Made by a program: the position numbers and the translations under genes
Notes under the pieces: generated by a model
What the model was told of the DNA's origin: nothing
Database searches by the model: none
Seen by the model: the letters and a program-made list of their open reading frames with translations, nothing else
In this document: positions 1 through 11,869 of the stretch, piece after piece
How positions within the stretch are numbered: position 1 is the first letter of the stretch
Layout: every line of letters begins with the position of its first letter
Assembly: GCA_947683625.1 (NCBI GenBank)
Contig: CANTUR010000009.1
Span: 7,701,501 to 7,765,500, forward strand
Direction: 5' to 3'
Origin: Mallotus nudiflorus
Taxonomy: Eukaryota; Streptophyta; Magnoliopsida; Malpighiales; Euphorbiaceae
DNA: 64,000 nt

Positions 1-1740
1 TTCCTAAATGCTGACATTTGCCTTAGCCTTCTTCAGTTATTCTAAAATCATATCCTCTTTCTGTTCTTCTTCTATCTCTGCATCCTCTATTTCTTCCCTT
101 TCTTTTACTCATTCTATTTTCTTTTTTCCTGCTTTATAATTCTTCCTACTTCTAGTAACATAATTCACTTTAAGATCATCACTCTAGACATCAAAACTGC
201 CTAGGTTTTCCTCATCAGAGTCATACCAGACATCAATAACTCCAATTATTCGATCTTTTTTCCCATTTTTCCATACTTCCATTATGCATGTTTCCTTCCC
301 TTTCAGATCTTCCATATTTATCTTGCCTAAGTGTTGATTCACCAAATCTTTAACTCCTTCTTAAGACTATTTAAGAGCCAAAGGTTCATCCTCAAATTCA
401 TCACCCTACCTTGTAGGCACAATCAATTCAATAGGGATGTCAACGAAAGTAAGCTTAGAATAAAATACTCTATAATCGAACTTGCCCGAAGGTTGTCCCA
501 ATAGATCTTCAACTCCTCTTGGTGGCTGCTCAGGAATTTTAGTCTTTTTTTTTACCAACTTATCATCAAACTCATCTCCCCAACCTGAGGGCTTAATTGA
601 TTCAATAGGAATATCAGTAGAGGGTAGTTTTGACTAGAATACTCTATAATCAAACTTGCCTAAAGGCTAGCCCAATAAATCTTCCACTCCTCTCTATTAT
701 TGTCTAAAAGGTTCTCTATGGGGTATATGGTTGAGGTCCTCAAAGGAGCTTAACACTTCTTCTTTACTAACCCCTGAGTTAATCATCATGGTGGATGGTG
801 GTGGAACATTTTGGTAGTCTTAGAAAGGGTTATTTCTAGTGTTTGGGTTAGGGTAGGATTTTTTAGGGTCGGTGATTTTTTTGGAGTTGATCAGGTTTTG
901 GATCTCATATTGTAGGCAGATAAAATTATCCGTGGGATGGCCAGTAGCTTGGTGGAATTTACAGTAACCATTAGGGTCAAAACTAGGGACATTTGGGTTT
1001 GATAGCTTAAAAAAGGTTAAGGCCTAGAGTAGGCCTTTTTGGATTAGTCTCTCTAGGATGTTGGAGAGTGGTTGGTTGAAGTTTGAGAACCTTTAGGGTT
1101 GCTAAACTGCAGGCCCCTTCATAGCTCGGCTAGTACTTCCCTATTGTGTGCCCCTAGTTGAGTAATTTCGGGTTATTGAGCCTATAGAATTCTTCTTTTT
1201 CTCATTCTCTATCTCTTTAGCTTGTAGACCATCATTACACAGATCTATAAAGGTCTTTTGATTCATCATTTGTAGTCTTTTAACCAAATTAGGTGATACA
1301 TTATGAACAATCATCCTAACTTGATCTTTTTCAGACAATTTATTTTTCATCAGTCATTCTCTATTCATGAATCTAGTGAGGAAATCAGAAAAGGATTCAT
1401 TAGGTTTTTGCTTAGGCAACTCCAAATCCCTAATAGATACTTCCAATCGAGTGTTATCATCATATTATTTCAATAATGTAGTACATAGTTCTTTGCAATT
1501 AGCCTTAACTGACTTTTCTAACCTGTGGTACCAATTTATAGCCATTCCCTCTAGTGATGGTACAAATAGCCTAGCAACTACTGCTAATGGTGCTTTAGTA
1601 GTGCTCATGGTTATTATGTATTGGCTCAAATGAATTTTGCGGTCTCCTCTCCTATTAAATTTATGCAGTTCAGGCATTTTGAATTTGTCAGGCAACTTAT
1701 CTCCCTATATTTGCAGCATGTCATCAAAGTCAAAAGCATG
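1..1740 (-). pseudogene. Gypsy family 2 gag and linker fragment
   Basis: This is a decayed minus-strand gag of a Ty3/gypsy retrotransposon, running from the capsid region (about 1735) to the gag-protease linker (position 1, cut by the window edge). It is collinear with 60246-61975, the best copy of the same family. Readable blocks are 1465-1695 (EKFKMP-like start, then KFNRRGD and HLSQY) and 1141-1350 (DQVRMIVHNVSPNLVKRL). About 1000-700 carries the gag C-terminal tail, and 700-380 carries a duplicated acidic linker. In-frame stops and shifts separate the blocks, so no Gag protein can be made. Homology to the right-hand copy stops near 1735, where the sequence becomes unrelated. The family and strand are clear; the exact edges are not. 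Confidence 0.8.
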
Positions 1741-2485
1741 ACTAGAACCATTACCTTTTGTCTTTACATACAATTTTTGCTAGTTTCATCTCATGGAAAT
1801 GATGACATACAGATTATGAGTACTTTAGAGTAGGTATAAACTAGAGCCAACCCTATGCTCATTATTCTTGATAAAACTAGCATAAGACTAGATAGCTTCA
1901 AAACTCGAAATCATCCTTCAGGCATTTTACTTCTCCTTTAGGTGTGTAACCAGAATACTTTATTATTTTCATTCTCTTTTATTCGCCTTCACGTGTACCT
2001 AAGTCACCCTTTTGAGTTTTCAACTTAGCAAGCATATATATATCAAGATCTAGTTGCAGGAGAAGTTAAGTTTACTTGATGTTCCTACCAACCCTTTGAC
2101 TTATAAACCTCATCAGCTATAATGTTGTCCACTAAAAATGAAAGGGTTGACTGTTAAGGGGCATTGTAGATGCTAAAATCACATGGGTCTAACCTTGGTG
2201 GAAATTAAAATTCATGACCATTGAGTTATATGATCCTAGTGCTTCTATTCCTGGGCTACATCTATTTACCTTTTCCTCTCCTTCACACCTTTGCCTTCAA
2301 CATAGTCGCCCATAATTCATTGTCACCATTTTTACTAACTTTCTGAACTAGGTTAGGAGTTTTTAGCCTCAAAACATGCATTTGAATGCCAAGGTGACTA
2401 CTGATGACAGCTATAAGGCTTGGGTGATCACGCAAACTACAGAGCCAGCAGGATTTGCTAAGCACAAGAGGACTCAAGTGTTATA
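1741..2485. other. No recognisable gene
   Basis: This is AT-rich sequence between the broken gag and the left edge of the Athila LTR. I see no conserved protein motif on either strand. The longest open stretch (2283-2477, minus, 64 codons) resembles nothing I know. It may be flanking or leader DNA of an older element. Confidence 0.4.
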
Positions 2486-4227
2486 GGATGATTTGAATCC
2501 TTAAGTATATGGGCCAAGTTATAAAATAGGACTGTAAGTCTAGATATTGATCCCACAGGGAAGAGGATAAGTACTAGTTTGCTTGATTTACTTGCTTGTC
2601 TAAAAAGATAAATTTTTATGTGGTCAAATAATTAAAATTTGAACTAAATTAATTTTTTTGAGAATAAGCAGTGTAAAGTATGTACTAGAGTTTCTCTTTT
2701 CACCTGGATCTATATTGACTCCAAATCTAATTATATAATCTCTTTCATAGTCATGTTTAAGATGTTACCACTGTGACTCTCATAAATCTCTCTTGAGCAT
2801 CTACAAGGTGAGCTCATTATTTTAAATATTGATTCAAATAAAGGGACTCTCGCCTTATAAAACTCTAATCAATATATCTATAATAAACTTAAATTCTAAA
2901 GATAAAAATGCAATATTAACTCTTAACCGGCATCTTTACTCGAATTAAGATTTAATAGTTTTTATTCTGGATCCCTAAATGTAAATCTCTTTTAGGTCTC
3001 AGTACTCTTAGCATAGGATGACTCAATATAAACATTACAACTTTAAGTATAAATCTCCTCTTGGTCTCAATATACTAACTTAAATAATTGAATCATTCTT
3101 GATGCACAAAAATAAAAACCATAAACATGACATGAACTGAGAATATATTTAAAAAGAAATGTGAGTTTAATACATCTCTAGGTTATTCATATAACTCTAG
3201 TACAAAGTGACGTTAAGCTATAATATTCATACAAAGAACAAGAAAACAATAAATAGATATAGCTAACATAATCAATGTACAAGATGAGAATAGAGAAAAC
3301 TCCATAATCCTTGTCAATATAGCTTAACATTACTTATCTCTTTGTTGTCTACTTGTATTCCAATGCAGATGAATGAGCTTCATTCCCTATCCTCTCTGTA
3401 CTTTTCTCTATGTTTATTCTCTGCTCTCCTCTCTATCTATTATTCTGTCCTCTCCTCTGTCTTTGGCTGCTACATGAGCTTATGATGTTTTTATATCCTC
3501 AGAATTAAGGTTGCACATGCGCATACATGAAATGGGAATTTACTTAAATGTATAAGCATGGTCGTGCAAATCCAAAATTAGGTTTACATGGCTGTGCACA
3601 TGTGCACGAAGCCCTTGGCATGGATGTGCAATTTTTCTCTTATTTTTGGCATAGTCGTGCTATGGCTTACACAATTGTGCACTTTTCCTTGAGTGAAATA
3701 GCATTGTCGTGTTAAGCCTTGCACAGCCGTGCTCAATTTCGTTTATGAAATTGCATGGCCATGTTGAGCCTTGCACGACCTTGCTCTTTTCCTCTTATAA
3801 ACTAGCATAGACATGTTTTCTAATTTTTAGCATGGTCGTGTTGAGCACTACATGACCATGCTCTTTTCTTCCCAAATGTTGGCACGATCATGTTTAGCAT
3901 TGCATGACCGTGCATGATTAATGCACACCCATGCTCCTTTCTTTGACTTTCCTTGATCTTTGACTTTTTTGAATGGTTGTGAAATATTTTAATTCCTACA
4001 AAAAATAAAAACTCAGTGAGAAGAATACAAAAATTAGATAGAAAATATAAAACTCCTAATTTATTTAATTAATGCATGATTATGTCTATATTTTATTTAA
4101 TTGTCCTACTATTTTCTAAATGCTAAATCTATTTATTATTATGCAGAAAATGGAAAATTATACACCTAAAATGAAATATTATTAAATTAAAATGAGTCTA
4201 ATTTTTAATAAGAAAATGCAATTATCA
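2486..4227 (-). repeat. Athila 3' LTR
   Basis: Matches 17285-18652 and 31341-32741 in order and sequence. Shared landmarks include the block at 2498-2575, the block at 2885-2970 and the terminal block ending ATTATCA. On the minus strand it opens TGATAATTGC directly after a polypurine tract. The terminal TG at the other end is mutated (GG at 2486). It is longer than the right-hand LTR because that copy lost roughly 150 bp opposite 2785-2935 and part of the palindrome cluster. Confidence 0.85.
3495..3940. repeat. GCACGGCCGTGC-type palindrome cluster in LTR
   Basis: A run of about a dozen degenerate copies of a 12-bp palindrome, consensus GCACGGCCGTGC, spaced irregularly by 15-40 bp. Examples read GCATGGTCGTGC, GCACAGCCGTGC, GCATGGCCATG and GCATGACCGTGC. 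Most departures are C/T or G/A transitions. Sister clusters lie at 18178-18415, 32035-32425, 7085-7475 and 10905-11360. Confidence 0.8.
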
Positions 4228-4242
4228 AATACCCCCACACTT
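4228..4242 (-). other. Athila polypurine tract
   Basis: Read on the minus strand this is AAGTGTGGGGGTATT, immediately followed by the LTR start TGATAATTGC. It is the primer for plus-strand DNA synthesis and marks 2486-4227 as the 3' LTR. Confidence 0.85.
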
Positions 4243-5477
4243 GATCTTTTGCTTGTCCTAAAGCAGGAACCTTATTATAAAAATAATATATGTATATTAA
4301 AATAAAATTAAGGATAGTTTAATTAATATAGTAAGGGGTTAATACAAGTATAATTTAGCAAAACTAAGTTAATAAATCAAGAAAAAGACTGCAAATATTA
4401 CTAAGTGAAGCATACCTCTCAAATGAATTATTCATAATAATTTATGAACAAAAACATATAAACTAAGGATAGTCAAACCTATATAAATTATCAGTCAACC
4501 CCTAATCTAAATATGATAACCAGCTAAATTTTTATTTTATTTTATTTTATTTATGTTGCATTAGAATCCTTCCTAACTTTGGTATTCCCTACCGTTCCTG
4601 TATTACTGAGTACAAATACCGCCATTAGGTACCTTTGGATTACTCTTACTCAATTTGAGCATTGGAGTAGAATGGAGCTTACTATAGGCTTTTTTAAAAG
4701 CTTTTTGCTCCTCTAATCCATTTTTTACATAGCTAAAATATTATATAGTAGAAAAAAGACATTATTAATAACAAAAATTTAATGAAATCTCTTTATTACA
4801 AAAATTTTATTCAAAAATTCATTTTAAATAAAATAAAAGAGAGGTATATATTTAGGTTGATTAAAAGTTAAAAAGTCTATTTCTCAAATAATTAACAAAG
4901 CTTTAAACTGTGTACTATAATAATTAACCACCTACTGTATTAACTAAACTAGCTAATTTTAATTTTAATATACAGAGCTTATAATTATAACAAGTTAGCA
5001 AAGATAAAAATGTGGGTTATTATTATTATTATATTTATTTATTTATTATTTTTTTGACACAAAATATATAAATGAAAAGTAAGTAAATGAACTCAGAATT
5101 AAAAACATAAAGTAATAAAAGATAAAGTAAGTAAACACTCCTCCTACACTGGAATTATACTTTGTCCTCATTGTGTTGCGCTGCAATTAAAGGGAAATAT
5201 CTTAAATGCATAAAAAGAAAACATAAAGAAAACAAAATAATATAGAATATAATATAAAATGAAAAGTTCATACAAAAAGACTTTTATTAATAAAAAAAAA
5301 TTACACAGTACATGACATTCACAAAACATAAAAATAAAAGATAAACCACACTGACACAAGAAAAAAATTGAAAACATAGACTTATAGTAAAACACACCAA
5401 TCACAAATATCTAAAAAAATTCTTTTTCATTAAAAACACATAAAAGCACATTAAAATAACATTATCATCCACAGAAC
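4243..5477 (-). other. Athila 3' non-coding region
   Basis: AT-rich sequence between ORF-1 copy A and the PPT, with no coding signal. The stretch from about 5165 to 5450 repeats at 8850-9110, on the 3' side of ORF-1 copy B. Positions 4571-4700 match a module also present in gypsy family 2 (see the separate entry). Confidence 0.6.
4571..4700. repeat. Module shared with gypsy family 2
   Basis: About 110 bp with landmarks GGTATTCCC, TGTATTACTGAG, AATACCG and GAGCATTGGAGTAGA in that order. The same landmarks in the same order and spacing occur at 56531-56650, 56655-56750 and 56775-56880, and at 48975-49060, 49085-49175 and 49195-49300. Those lie in the 3' internal region of another gypsy family. 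Confidence 0.7.
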
Positions 5478-6459
5478 TCATTCATCTTTATCTTCTGGCT
5501 CATTTGATGGAGTTATCTCTAAATTATCTAGGTAGGGAGGAGGAACAAATCCTTGATGGGTAAAATAGGCAGTGAGGTTATAATTCATTCTATTTACCAC
5601 TCCTTCCATGCTAGTCATTCTAGTCTCAAAATGTTGCATCCAAGAGACAAGTTCATCCATAGAGGGTGGGGTTGCATATGATGAAGAGGCACTAGAGGCA
5701 AGTGGGGGCTGAGTCCATTAAATTTAATCAATCCTATATTGTTCATCATTGTCAACACAATGAAGTAGTCTCCCTGCATACATAAAATGGCAATGCCTCA
5801 ACATCAAAGCCAACAAATTTTGCTATGGCATAAATGATACCCCCTATTTTAATTAATTACACTCCCCACATTTGAACCATAAAGTATAAAAATGTTAATT
5901 CATTAGAATTCATAACACCATCACCCTCGTTTCAGCCAAAGATAGTGTGAGCAAATAACCGATGAATATACTAAAGGGCATGCAATATGATTTTAGCCTC
6001 TTTAGCCATCCTCACATTGTGTCGTGCATTAGTACCTGTGAGTTGTGACTAAAATTCATGGTTGTCAAATATGCCCACATCATCTTCTTAGCGAGGCATG
6101 TGAAGGAAATCATTGATGCCAAAGACGCTAAAAGAAAAAGTTTCACTATCGAACCTAAACAATATCTTCCCTTGTTTGTAATCATAGTCATAAGAACTAA
6201 GAAATTCATAAATCATTTTCTTATAGGAGGGGTACCTCAATTCAGCCCACACATCCCACCCAATTCTCTTTAGATACATGTCGACCTCCTTCCATAGCCT
6301 GATCGATTTCAAAGCATCTACATCCGTATATTTGTTACGTAGGATGGTTCTTGTTGCCAAATTTTGGAAGTTAACTTCTTGGAGTGCATTTTGGAAATGA
6401 ATGGTGGATGGATATCTTTTAAGAGTGGTTCAGGTGGTTCGTTTTGCACTAGTGCTCAT
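5478..6459 (-). pseudogene. ATHILA ORF-1 (env-like), copy A
   Basis: Decayed reading frame downstream of pol, of the plant ATHILA ORF-1 family, whose function is unproven and which is often called env-like. The start is taken at the ATG at 6459 (MSTSAKRTT), as in copy B. The best block, 6088-6360, contains NKYTDVDALKSI, LWKEVDMYLKRIGWD, WAELRYPSYKKMI and INDFLHMPR. The C-terminal block, 5478-5660, contains MDELVSWMQHFETRMTSMEG and an acidic tail. Stops and frameshifts lie between them. Copy B at 9154-10216 follows the same plan but is broken at different places. Confidence 0.75.
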
Positions 6460-6856
6460 GGTGGTAATGAAAATAAAAAAACATAAGATGAGGAGGGAAT
6501 GGGATTTTGGGATGGGCACAAAAAAGTAATAACAGAAAAATGAAAAAGAAGAAGGGAAAAATAAAGCGATAAGTTTTGGCATGAAAGGAAAGAAACTAAT
6601 GAAAATTATGCAAAAAGGAAAATAAGGTTAACGATGAAGATGAAGTGTGTGGTGTATATGACTTTGTAAAGGGAAAGGGACATGGATGTGTATTTTTGTG
6701 AGAATGGAGAAATGAAAGGTTTTTAGTGTTTGGTGAATGGGTAAGTGAAATGTTGAGTTGGGTAATTGAATGGTTTGGAAAAAGGCAAAGAGAGGAAAGG
6801 TTTTAATATAATAATTATACTATAAATGTAATAATAATATAATGTATTATAATATA

Positions 6857-6917
6857 ATATATATATATATATAGAAAATAAATATATAGATATATATAAT
6901 AAATAAATATAAATATA

Positions 6918-6976
<59 letters not shown>

Positions 6977-6978
6977 AT
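6857..6978. repeat. AT/GT microsatellite
   Basis: Broken (TA)n, then an uninterrupted (TA)n(TG)n(TA)n block at about 6918-6976. A repetitive open frame here on the minus strand (IYIYIYTHTHTH) is only a translation of the tract. Confidence 0.9.
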
Positions 6979-7084
6979 GGATAAGAATTTGGAAAGGTGT
7001 TTCGGATGTTGTGGGAAAGTGTAAGTAAAAAGGGGTATCAGATGGTTCACATGAAAATGAAAAGTCACATGCCTCTAGAATCTA

Positions 7085-7475
7085 CATGCCCATGCTATGT
7101 GTGAATGCATAGATCATGCACATGCTTGTACACATTAGAGGCTTCAAAATGACATGACCGTGGTAGGTGAGGCACGGCCGTGCAAAATGTGTGCATGAGA
7201 ATGACATTACCGTGTTAGGTAAGGCATGACCATGCTTCTTTTGAACATTGGAATGACATAGTAGTGCTAGGCAATGCATGGCCGTGCTAACTGAAAACAC
7301 AAAAATCAAACAACCATGTTAGGTGGGGCATAACCATGCTCATTGAAGGCACAAATGACATAGTTATGTTGGTTAGGGCACACCCATGCAAACTGAAAGA
7401 ATAAAAATGATACGGCCAAACTTGGTAAAGCACGAATGTGTTTTGGTACCCGATTGTTGGCACGCCCATGTTACT
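7085..7475. repeat. GCACGGCCGTGC-type palindrome cluster, spacer A
   Basis: About ten degenerate units in pairs, such as GACATGACCGTGG then GGCACGGCCGTGC, with roughly 40 bp per pair. It uses the same consensus as the LTR clusters, although it lies inside the element. Confidence 0.75.
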
Positions 7476-7869
7476 TTTGTGAAGCTCAGCCCTTAATTGG
7501 CTTGCATACAATGTGAAATAGTAACATATGTCCTTACTTAAAATTTATCATTCAAAGTCACTCTAAATATTTTCAAAGTCCATAAAACATTTAAGCACAC
7601 AAAGAAATACAAAAATTTATAAATAAAAACAAAAGTAAAGAAAAATTCCCAAGTTATTTCCCATGAATATCAATAATAACTTGAGAAAAGTCTATGTTGC
7701 ATGTATATCCTAGGTATTAAGAAATTTGCATGAAGAATAAAGGTTCTTTGGGAATTCAAACTAATTAAAAAAATTATTTTAAAAGATCAAATAAGGAACA
7801 CTTAGATTATCTCCTAAAAAGTGCTTTGTTTATATTCGGTCCTATGCTTTACCATGGCCATATGGTTCT

Positions 7870-8756
7870 TCATTTATCTAGTAAAGGTAGAGTCTCCTTA
7901 ATCTTCATTACAGTTGATGGTCATTGTGGTGCACCAATTTCAACTATATGTGCCTTTTGTAAATCCTGATTTCTTACGAGTTTTGATATATCCTCCCCAA
8001 AATATAACTTCAGTCTATATCCAATCACCTTGAAGGCTTCACCTATATTACATTAAATTACCACTGCTTTATAGGGAAATATTTATACTACTATAAAAGG
8101 TCCAGACCATCTAGACTTCAGCTTCCTAGGGAAGAGTCAGAGTCTATAATTGAGCAAAAGAACCTTGTCCCTTTTTAAAAGTGCTTTGACTTAATCATTG
8201 CATTATGCCATCTTTTAGTCTTTTCTTTGTAAAATTTAGCATTCTCATAAGCCATATTCCTGATTTACTCCAATTCATCTAGTTGGAGAAGTTGCCTATC
8301 CCTTGCTTTTATTGTAATCCATATTTAGGGGTTTGATAGCCTAGTATGCTTTGTGCTCGAGATCAATTGGAAGATGACAGGCCTTTCCAAACACTAAACG
8401 ATATGGTGACATTTTGAGTGGAGTCTTAAAAGCAGTTTGATATGCCCACAATGCATCATCTAGCTTAAGTGCCCAATCTTTCCTAGAGCTATTCATTGTC
8501 TTTTCCAAAATTTTCTTTAGTTCTCTATTACTCACTTTAACTTGGCCATTGGTATATGGGTGGTACGGTGTAGAGACTTTATGCTTTGCACTATATCTTG
8601 GTATAAGGATTTTAAATTATTTGTTGTAGAAATGGCTTTCTCCATCACTAATTATGGCTTGATGAGTCCCAAACCTTATGAAGATCTTTTTCCAGAACTT
8701 TTATACCATTATGGCATCATTAGTAATACAAGCTTGAGCCTCAACCCATTTTGACA
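7870..8756 (-). pseudogene. Athila integrase C-terminal half, copy A
   Basis: End of a gypsy integrase that would insert element cDNA. The clearest block is 8341-8535: it begins SNRELKKILEKTMNSS and includes DWALKLDDALWAYQTAFKTP and MSPYRLVFGKACHLP, the conserved stretch after the catalytic Glu in Athila integrases. Decayed C-terminal sequence continues to about 7870. The HHCC zinc domain, the core and all upstream pol are missing, because at about 8760 the sequence switches to a gag-like scrap. This block is better preserved than the same region of copy B (12250-12490), so A is not a recent duplicate of B. Confidence 0.8.
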
Positions 8757-8761
8757 CTTAA

Positions 8762-8822
8762 CCTATCAAGTCCCATAACACCATGTTTCTTTATTATTAT
8801 GGATCGTTCATTGTTCCATAGG
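8762..8822 (-). pseudogene. Gag-like scrap at a rearrangement junction
   Basis: About 60 bp match 16274-16333 inside the gag of the same element (TCAAGTCCCAT, then TTTCTTTGTTATCATGG with a few changes). In transcription order a piece of gag is thus followed directly by an integrase C-terminus, so the intervening protease and RT are missing. I read this as the scar of a large internal deletion or an unequal exchange. Confidence 0.55.
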
Positions 8823-9153
8823 TTTTAAGCACTTGAATTGAACATTGATCTTAATGTGTTGCAATGTAAGTGAAAGGAATACCTACAAAGCATAAAAAGA
8901 AACATAAAGAAAATAATATAATATAATAGGAACTGAATAGACAACACATAACAGATATTTTTATTAATAAAAATGAAAAGTACAATGATTACTTGGCCAA
9001 TATTAAACAACACATGACATTCAATAAACGAAAAAGCACACTAGCACACTGACAAAACTTAAAATAAAGACATACCAATTAAAACATAAATAACATTCAA
9101 TGTCTAAATAAAACACACAAACACACACAAAAGTGATAGCGGCAGCACAAAAC

Positions 9154-10216
9154 TCAAGCGTCATCGTCCTCTACCTCATTGGAGGGAGTTGCTCTGAATC
9201 ATCTGGGCATGGTGGAGGCACGAATCCCTGATGAGCAAAACAAGCATTGAGGTTATGGTTCATGCGGTTTTACCACTCCTTCCATCCCTGTAATGCGAGT
9301 GTCAAAGCGCTGCATCTAAGAGACTAGTTTGTCCATAGAGGGTAGGGGTGAACTAGATCAAGATGCGAGGCTAAGGTCCAAGAGGGTGAGGGAGTAAGAT
9401 TGGCCTCTGTCCATTGAATTTTATTTGTCCCATATTGTTCATCATTGTAAGGCCAATGGAGTAGTCTCCGTCTACACTCAAAAATGGCAATGCTTCAACA
9501 GCAAAGCCAACAAATTCTGCTATGGCAGTGATGATACCCCTATTTTTTATCACACTATGCTCCCCACATTTGACATCATGGATTTTGTAGGCTATAGTGA
9601 TGGCCATGTCTACTTTCTTTCCATTAACCATGCAGTACAGAAGGGTTAATTCATTAAAATTCACCACACCATCACTTTCCTTGTGCCCAAAAATGGTGTG
9701 AGAAAATAGATAGTTAATGTAACAGAGGGCATGGCTAATGACTTTAGCCTCTTTGGCCATTTGAGCATTGTACCATTCAGTAGTGCCGGTGAGTTATGAC
9801 CCTAATTCATGTCAGTCAAAAACACCCACATCAACTTCACGGTGAGGCAAGTGAAGAAAATCATTTATATCAAAGACACTAAAAGAGAAATTCTCACTGC
9901 TAAGCCTAAATGAAATTGATCATTAATGGTAATCAAACTCATAAGAACAGAGGAACGCACAGATAAGTTGCTTGTAGGATGGGTATTTCAACTCAGCCCA
10001 TGAATCCCATCTAATCCGCTTCAAATACATGTCCACCTCCTCCCATAGCCCGACGGATTTCAAAGCATCTTCATCGATGTACTTGTTAGGCAGTATGGTT
10101 CGTTTAGCCAAATTTTGGAAATTAATTTCCTAGCATGCAATTTGGAAATGGATGATAGGTGGATATATCTTAACAGGAGTCCATGTCGTTCATTTTGCAC
10201 TAGAACTAGAACTCAT
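9154..10216 (-). pseudogene. ATHILA ORF-1 (env-like), copy B
   Basis: Second copy of the env-like frame, starting at the ATG at 10216 and reaching the equivalent acidic C-terminus (NEVEDDDA, stop at 9154-9156). Block 9923-10111 carries LAKRTILPNKYIDEDALKSV and LWEEVDMYLKRIRWDSW. Block 9371-9760 (129 codons) carries INYLFSHTIFGHKESDGVV, an ELTLLYCMVNGKKVD stretch, then GIITAIAEFVGFAVEALPF, which is the conserved middle part of the family. Several stops interrupt the frame. Comparing A and B shows independent decay. Confidence 0.75.
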
Positions 10217-10743
10217 GGTGACACTTGAAATGAAAGACACGAAAAATGAAAAAGAGAAAGGGTTTTGCAGATGAACGCAGAGATGAAATAAAAGGATAAG
10301 TAAAAGAGGTGAAGTTAGGAAGAATTAAGAAAGGAAGAAGAAAAGTATAAGTCTCTGCATGAATCGAAAGACACTAAAGGAAAATAAATTTTATTGCAGA
10401 AAGGAATTGTGAGGTTGATGATGGAAGTGTGTGGACTTAAAAAAGAAGTGTGTGGTGTGTGAAGTGGACATGTGACTTTTGGGGAAGATAAAAAGGACGT
10501 AAATGTTAATTAGGAAGTGGAAGGTTTTTGAAGTTTTGTGAAAAGGCCTGTGGAGGGTTATGTCGGGTTGGAAAGAAATGGTTGGTTTAAAGATAAAAGG
10601 ATAAAAATTTTAATAATAATAGTTATTAAATGCATTATAATATATTATAATATATATATATATATATAGTTAATATATAAAAAGCAAATATTTGTACATA
10701 TAAAATATAAATAGTTATAAATAAGAAAGAAATATATTATAGT

Positions 10744-10779
<36 letters not shown>

Positions 10780-11860
10780 CTAAAAGCAACGTAAAAAAAT
10801 AAAAAAAATATAAGATATAAGAATTTAAAAAGTTGTTCAGATTTTTATAGGAAGGTCAAAGGTAAAAAGGTGTTAGGTTAAAATGAAAGGTCGTATGTCT
10901 TTCGAATTAACATGCCCATGCTACGTGTGAGTGCATGGAACATGTGCACACCCATGCACATTAGAAGCTTGAAAATGACATGGCCGTGCTAAATATGAGC
11001 ATGAGAGTGACACGACCGTGTTAATAAAGACACGACCATGCGTGTTTGGCCTAAAAGAATGACACAGCCGTGCTTGGGAGAGCACAATTGTGCTATATTA
11101 CCTTAAGAAAAATGCATGGTCGTGTCGTTTAAAGCACGACCGTGCCTCATTGAAGCACAAAAAGCGCACAACCATGCTTCATGGCAAACAGATGTGCTAG
11201 ATTACTATATAAACATTGCACGGCCATGCATCTAGGTGCATGATCGTGCTTCATTACTTATAAAAAATTGCACAACCTTGTTACTTGGAAGCATAAAATT
11301 GACACAGCTATACTAGTTAAGGCACGACCGTGCTCTGGTACCCGATTGCATGAGTGTGCCAATTTGTGGCACGCTTATGTTACTTTTATGAAGCTGGGCC
11401 CACCAAATGCATGCATGTAGTAACATAAGTCCCTACTTAAAATTTTTTATGCAAACTCACTCCAAATATTTTCAAATCAACTAATCATTTAAGCAAACAA
11501 TAAATACAATAAATTTAAAAACAAAAGTAAAATAAAACTTCCCTAATTTAGTTCTTAATGTTATAGAGTTCTAAATATTACTGATAATGTAAAATCTTTT
11601 GCTGAGTGTGCATCCCAATTATTTAGAAATCTGCATGAAAAAATAAAGTTCATTAGGAGAAATCAAATTGATTAAAAAAATAAATAAATGAAATAGTAAA
11701 TAAAGAAAACTTGAGTTATCTCCCAAGGAGTGTATTGTTTATGTTCAGTCCTAAGCTTGACTGAAGTCATATGGATCTTCATTGCTCAGGCGAATATAGA
11801 GCCTCGTTCAGCCGCTTTATAGGTGATGAAAGTTATGGTGCATTATTCTCAACTTTAGAT
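10217..11860 (-). other. Athila pol/ORF-1 spacer, copy B
   Basis: Non-coding, collinear with spacer A. It contains (TA)n tracts at 10641-10668 and 10750-10774 and the palindrome cluster at 10905-11360. No gene is seen. Confidence 0.65.
10905..11360. repeat. GCACGGCCGTGC-type palindrome cluster, spacer B
   Basis: The best preserved of the internal clusters, with units such as CACGACCGTGTT, AAGCACGACCGTGCC and GCACGGCCATGC. Many units sit in pairs about 20 bp apart. Each unit is a near-palindrome able to form a short GC-rich stem in AT-rich DNA. Confidence 0.8.
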
Positions 11861-11869
11861 GCCTCGTGT

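Larger units (their letters stand above)
6460..7800 (-). other. Athila pol/ORF-1 spacer, copy A
   Basis: Non-coding stretch between integrase tail A and ORF-1 A. It holds a purine-rich part (6460-6800), a dinucleotide tract (6857-6978) and a palindrome cluster (7085-7475). It is collinear with 10217-11740. Confidence 0.65.

Noticed and set aside
5168..5404. 78-codon Phe/Tyr/Leu-rich frame resembling a membrane peptide
   Set aside because: It is antisense-type reading of AT-rich non-coding sequence; the parallel stretch at 8825-9013 does not preserve it.
6847..7068. Small hydrophobic Ile/Tyr-rich frame on the minus strand
   Set aside because: Most of it is the translated TA/TG microsatellite.
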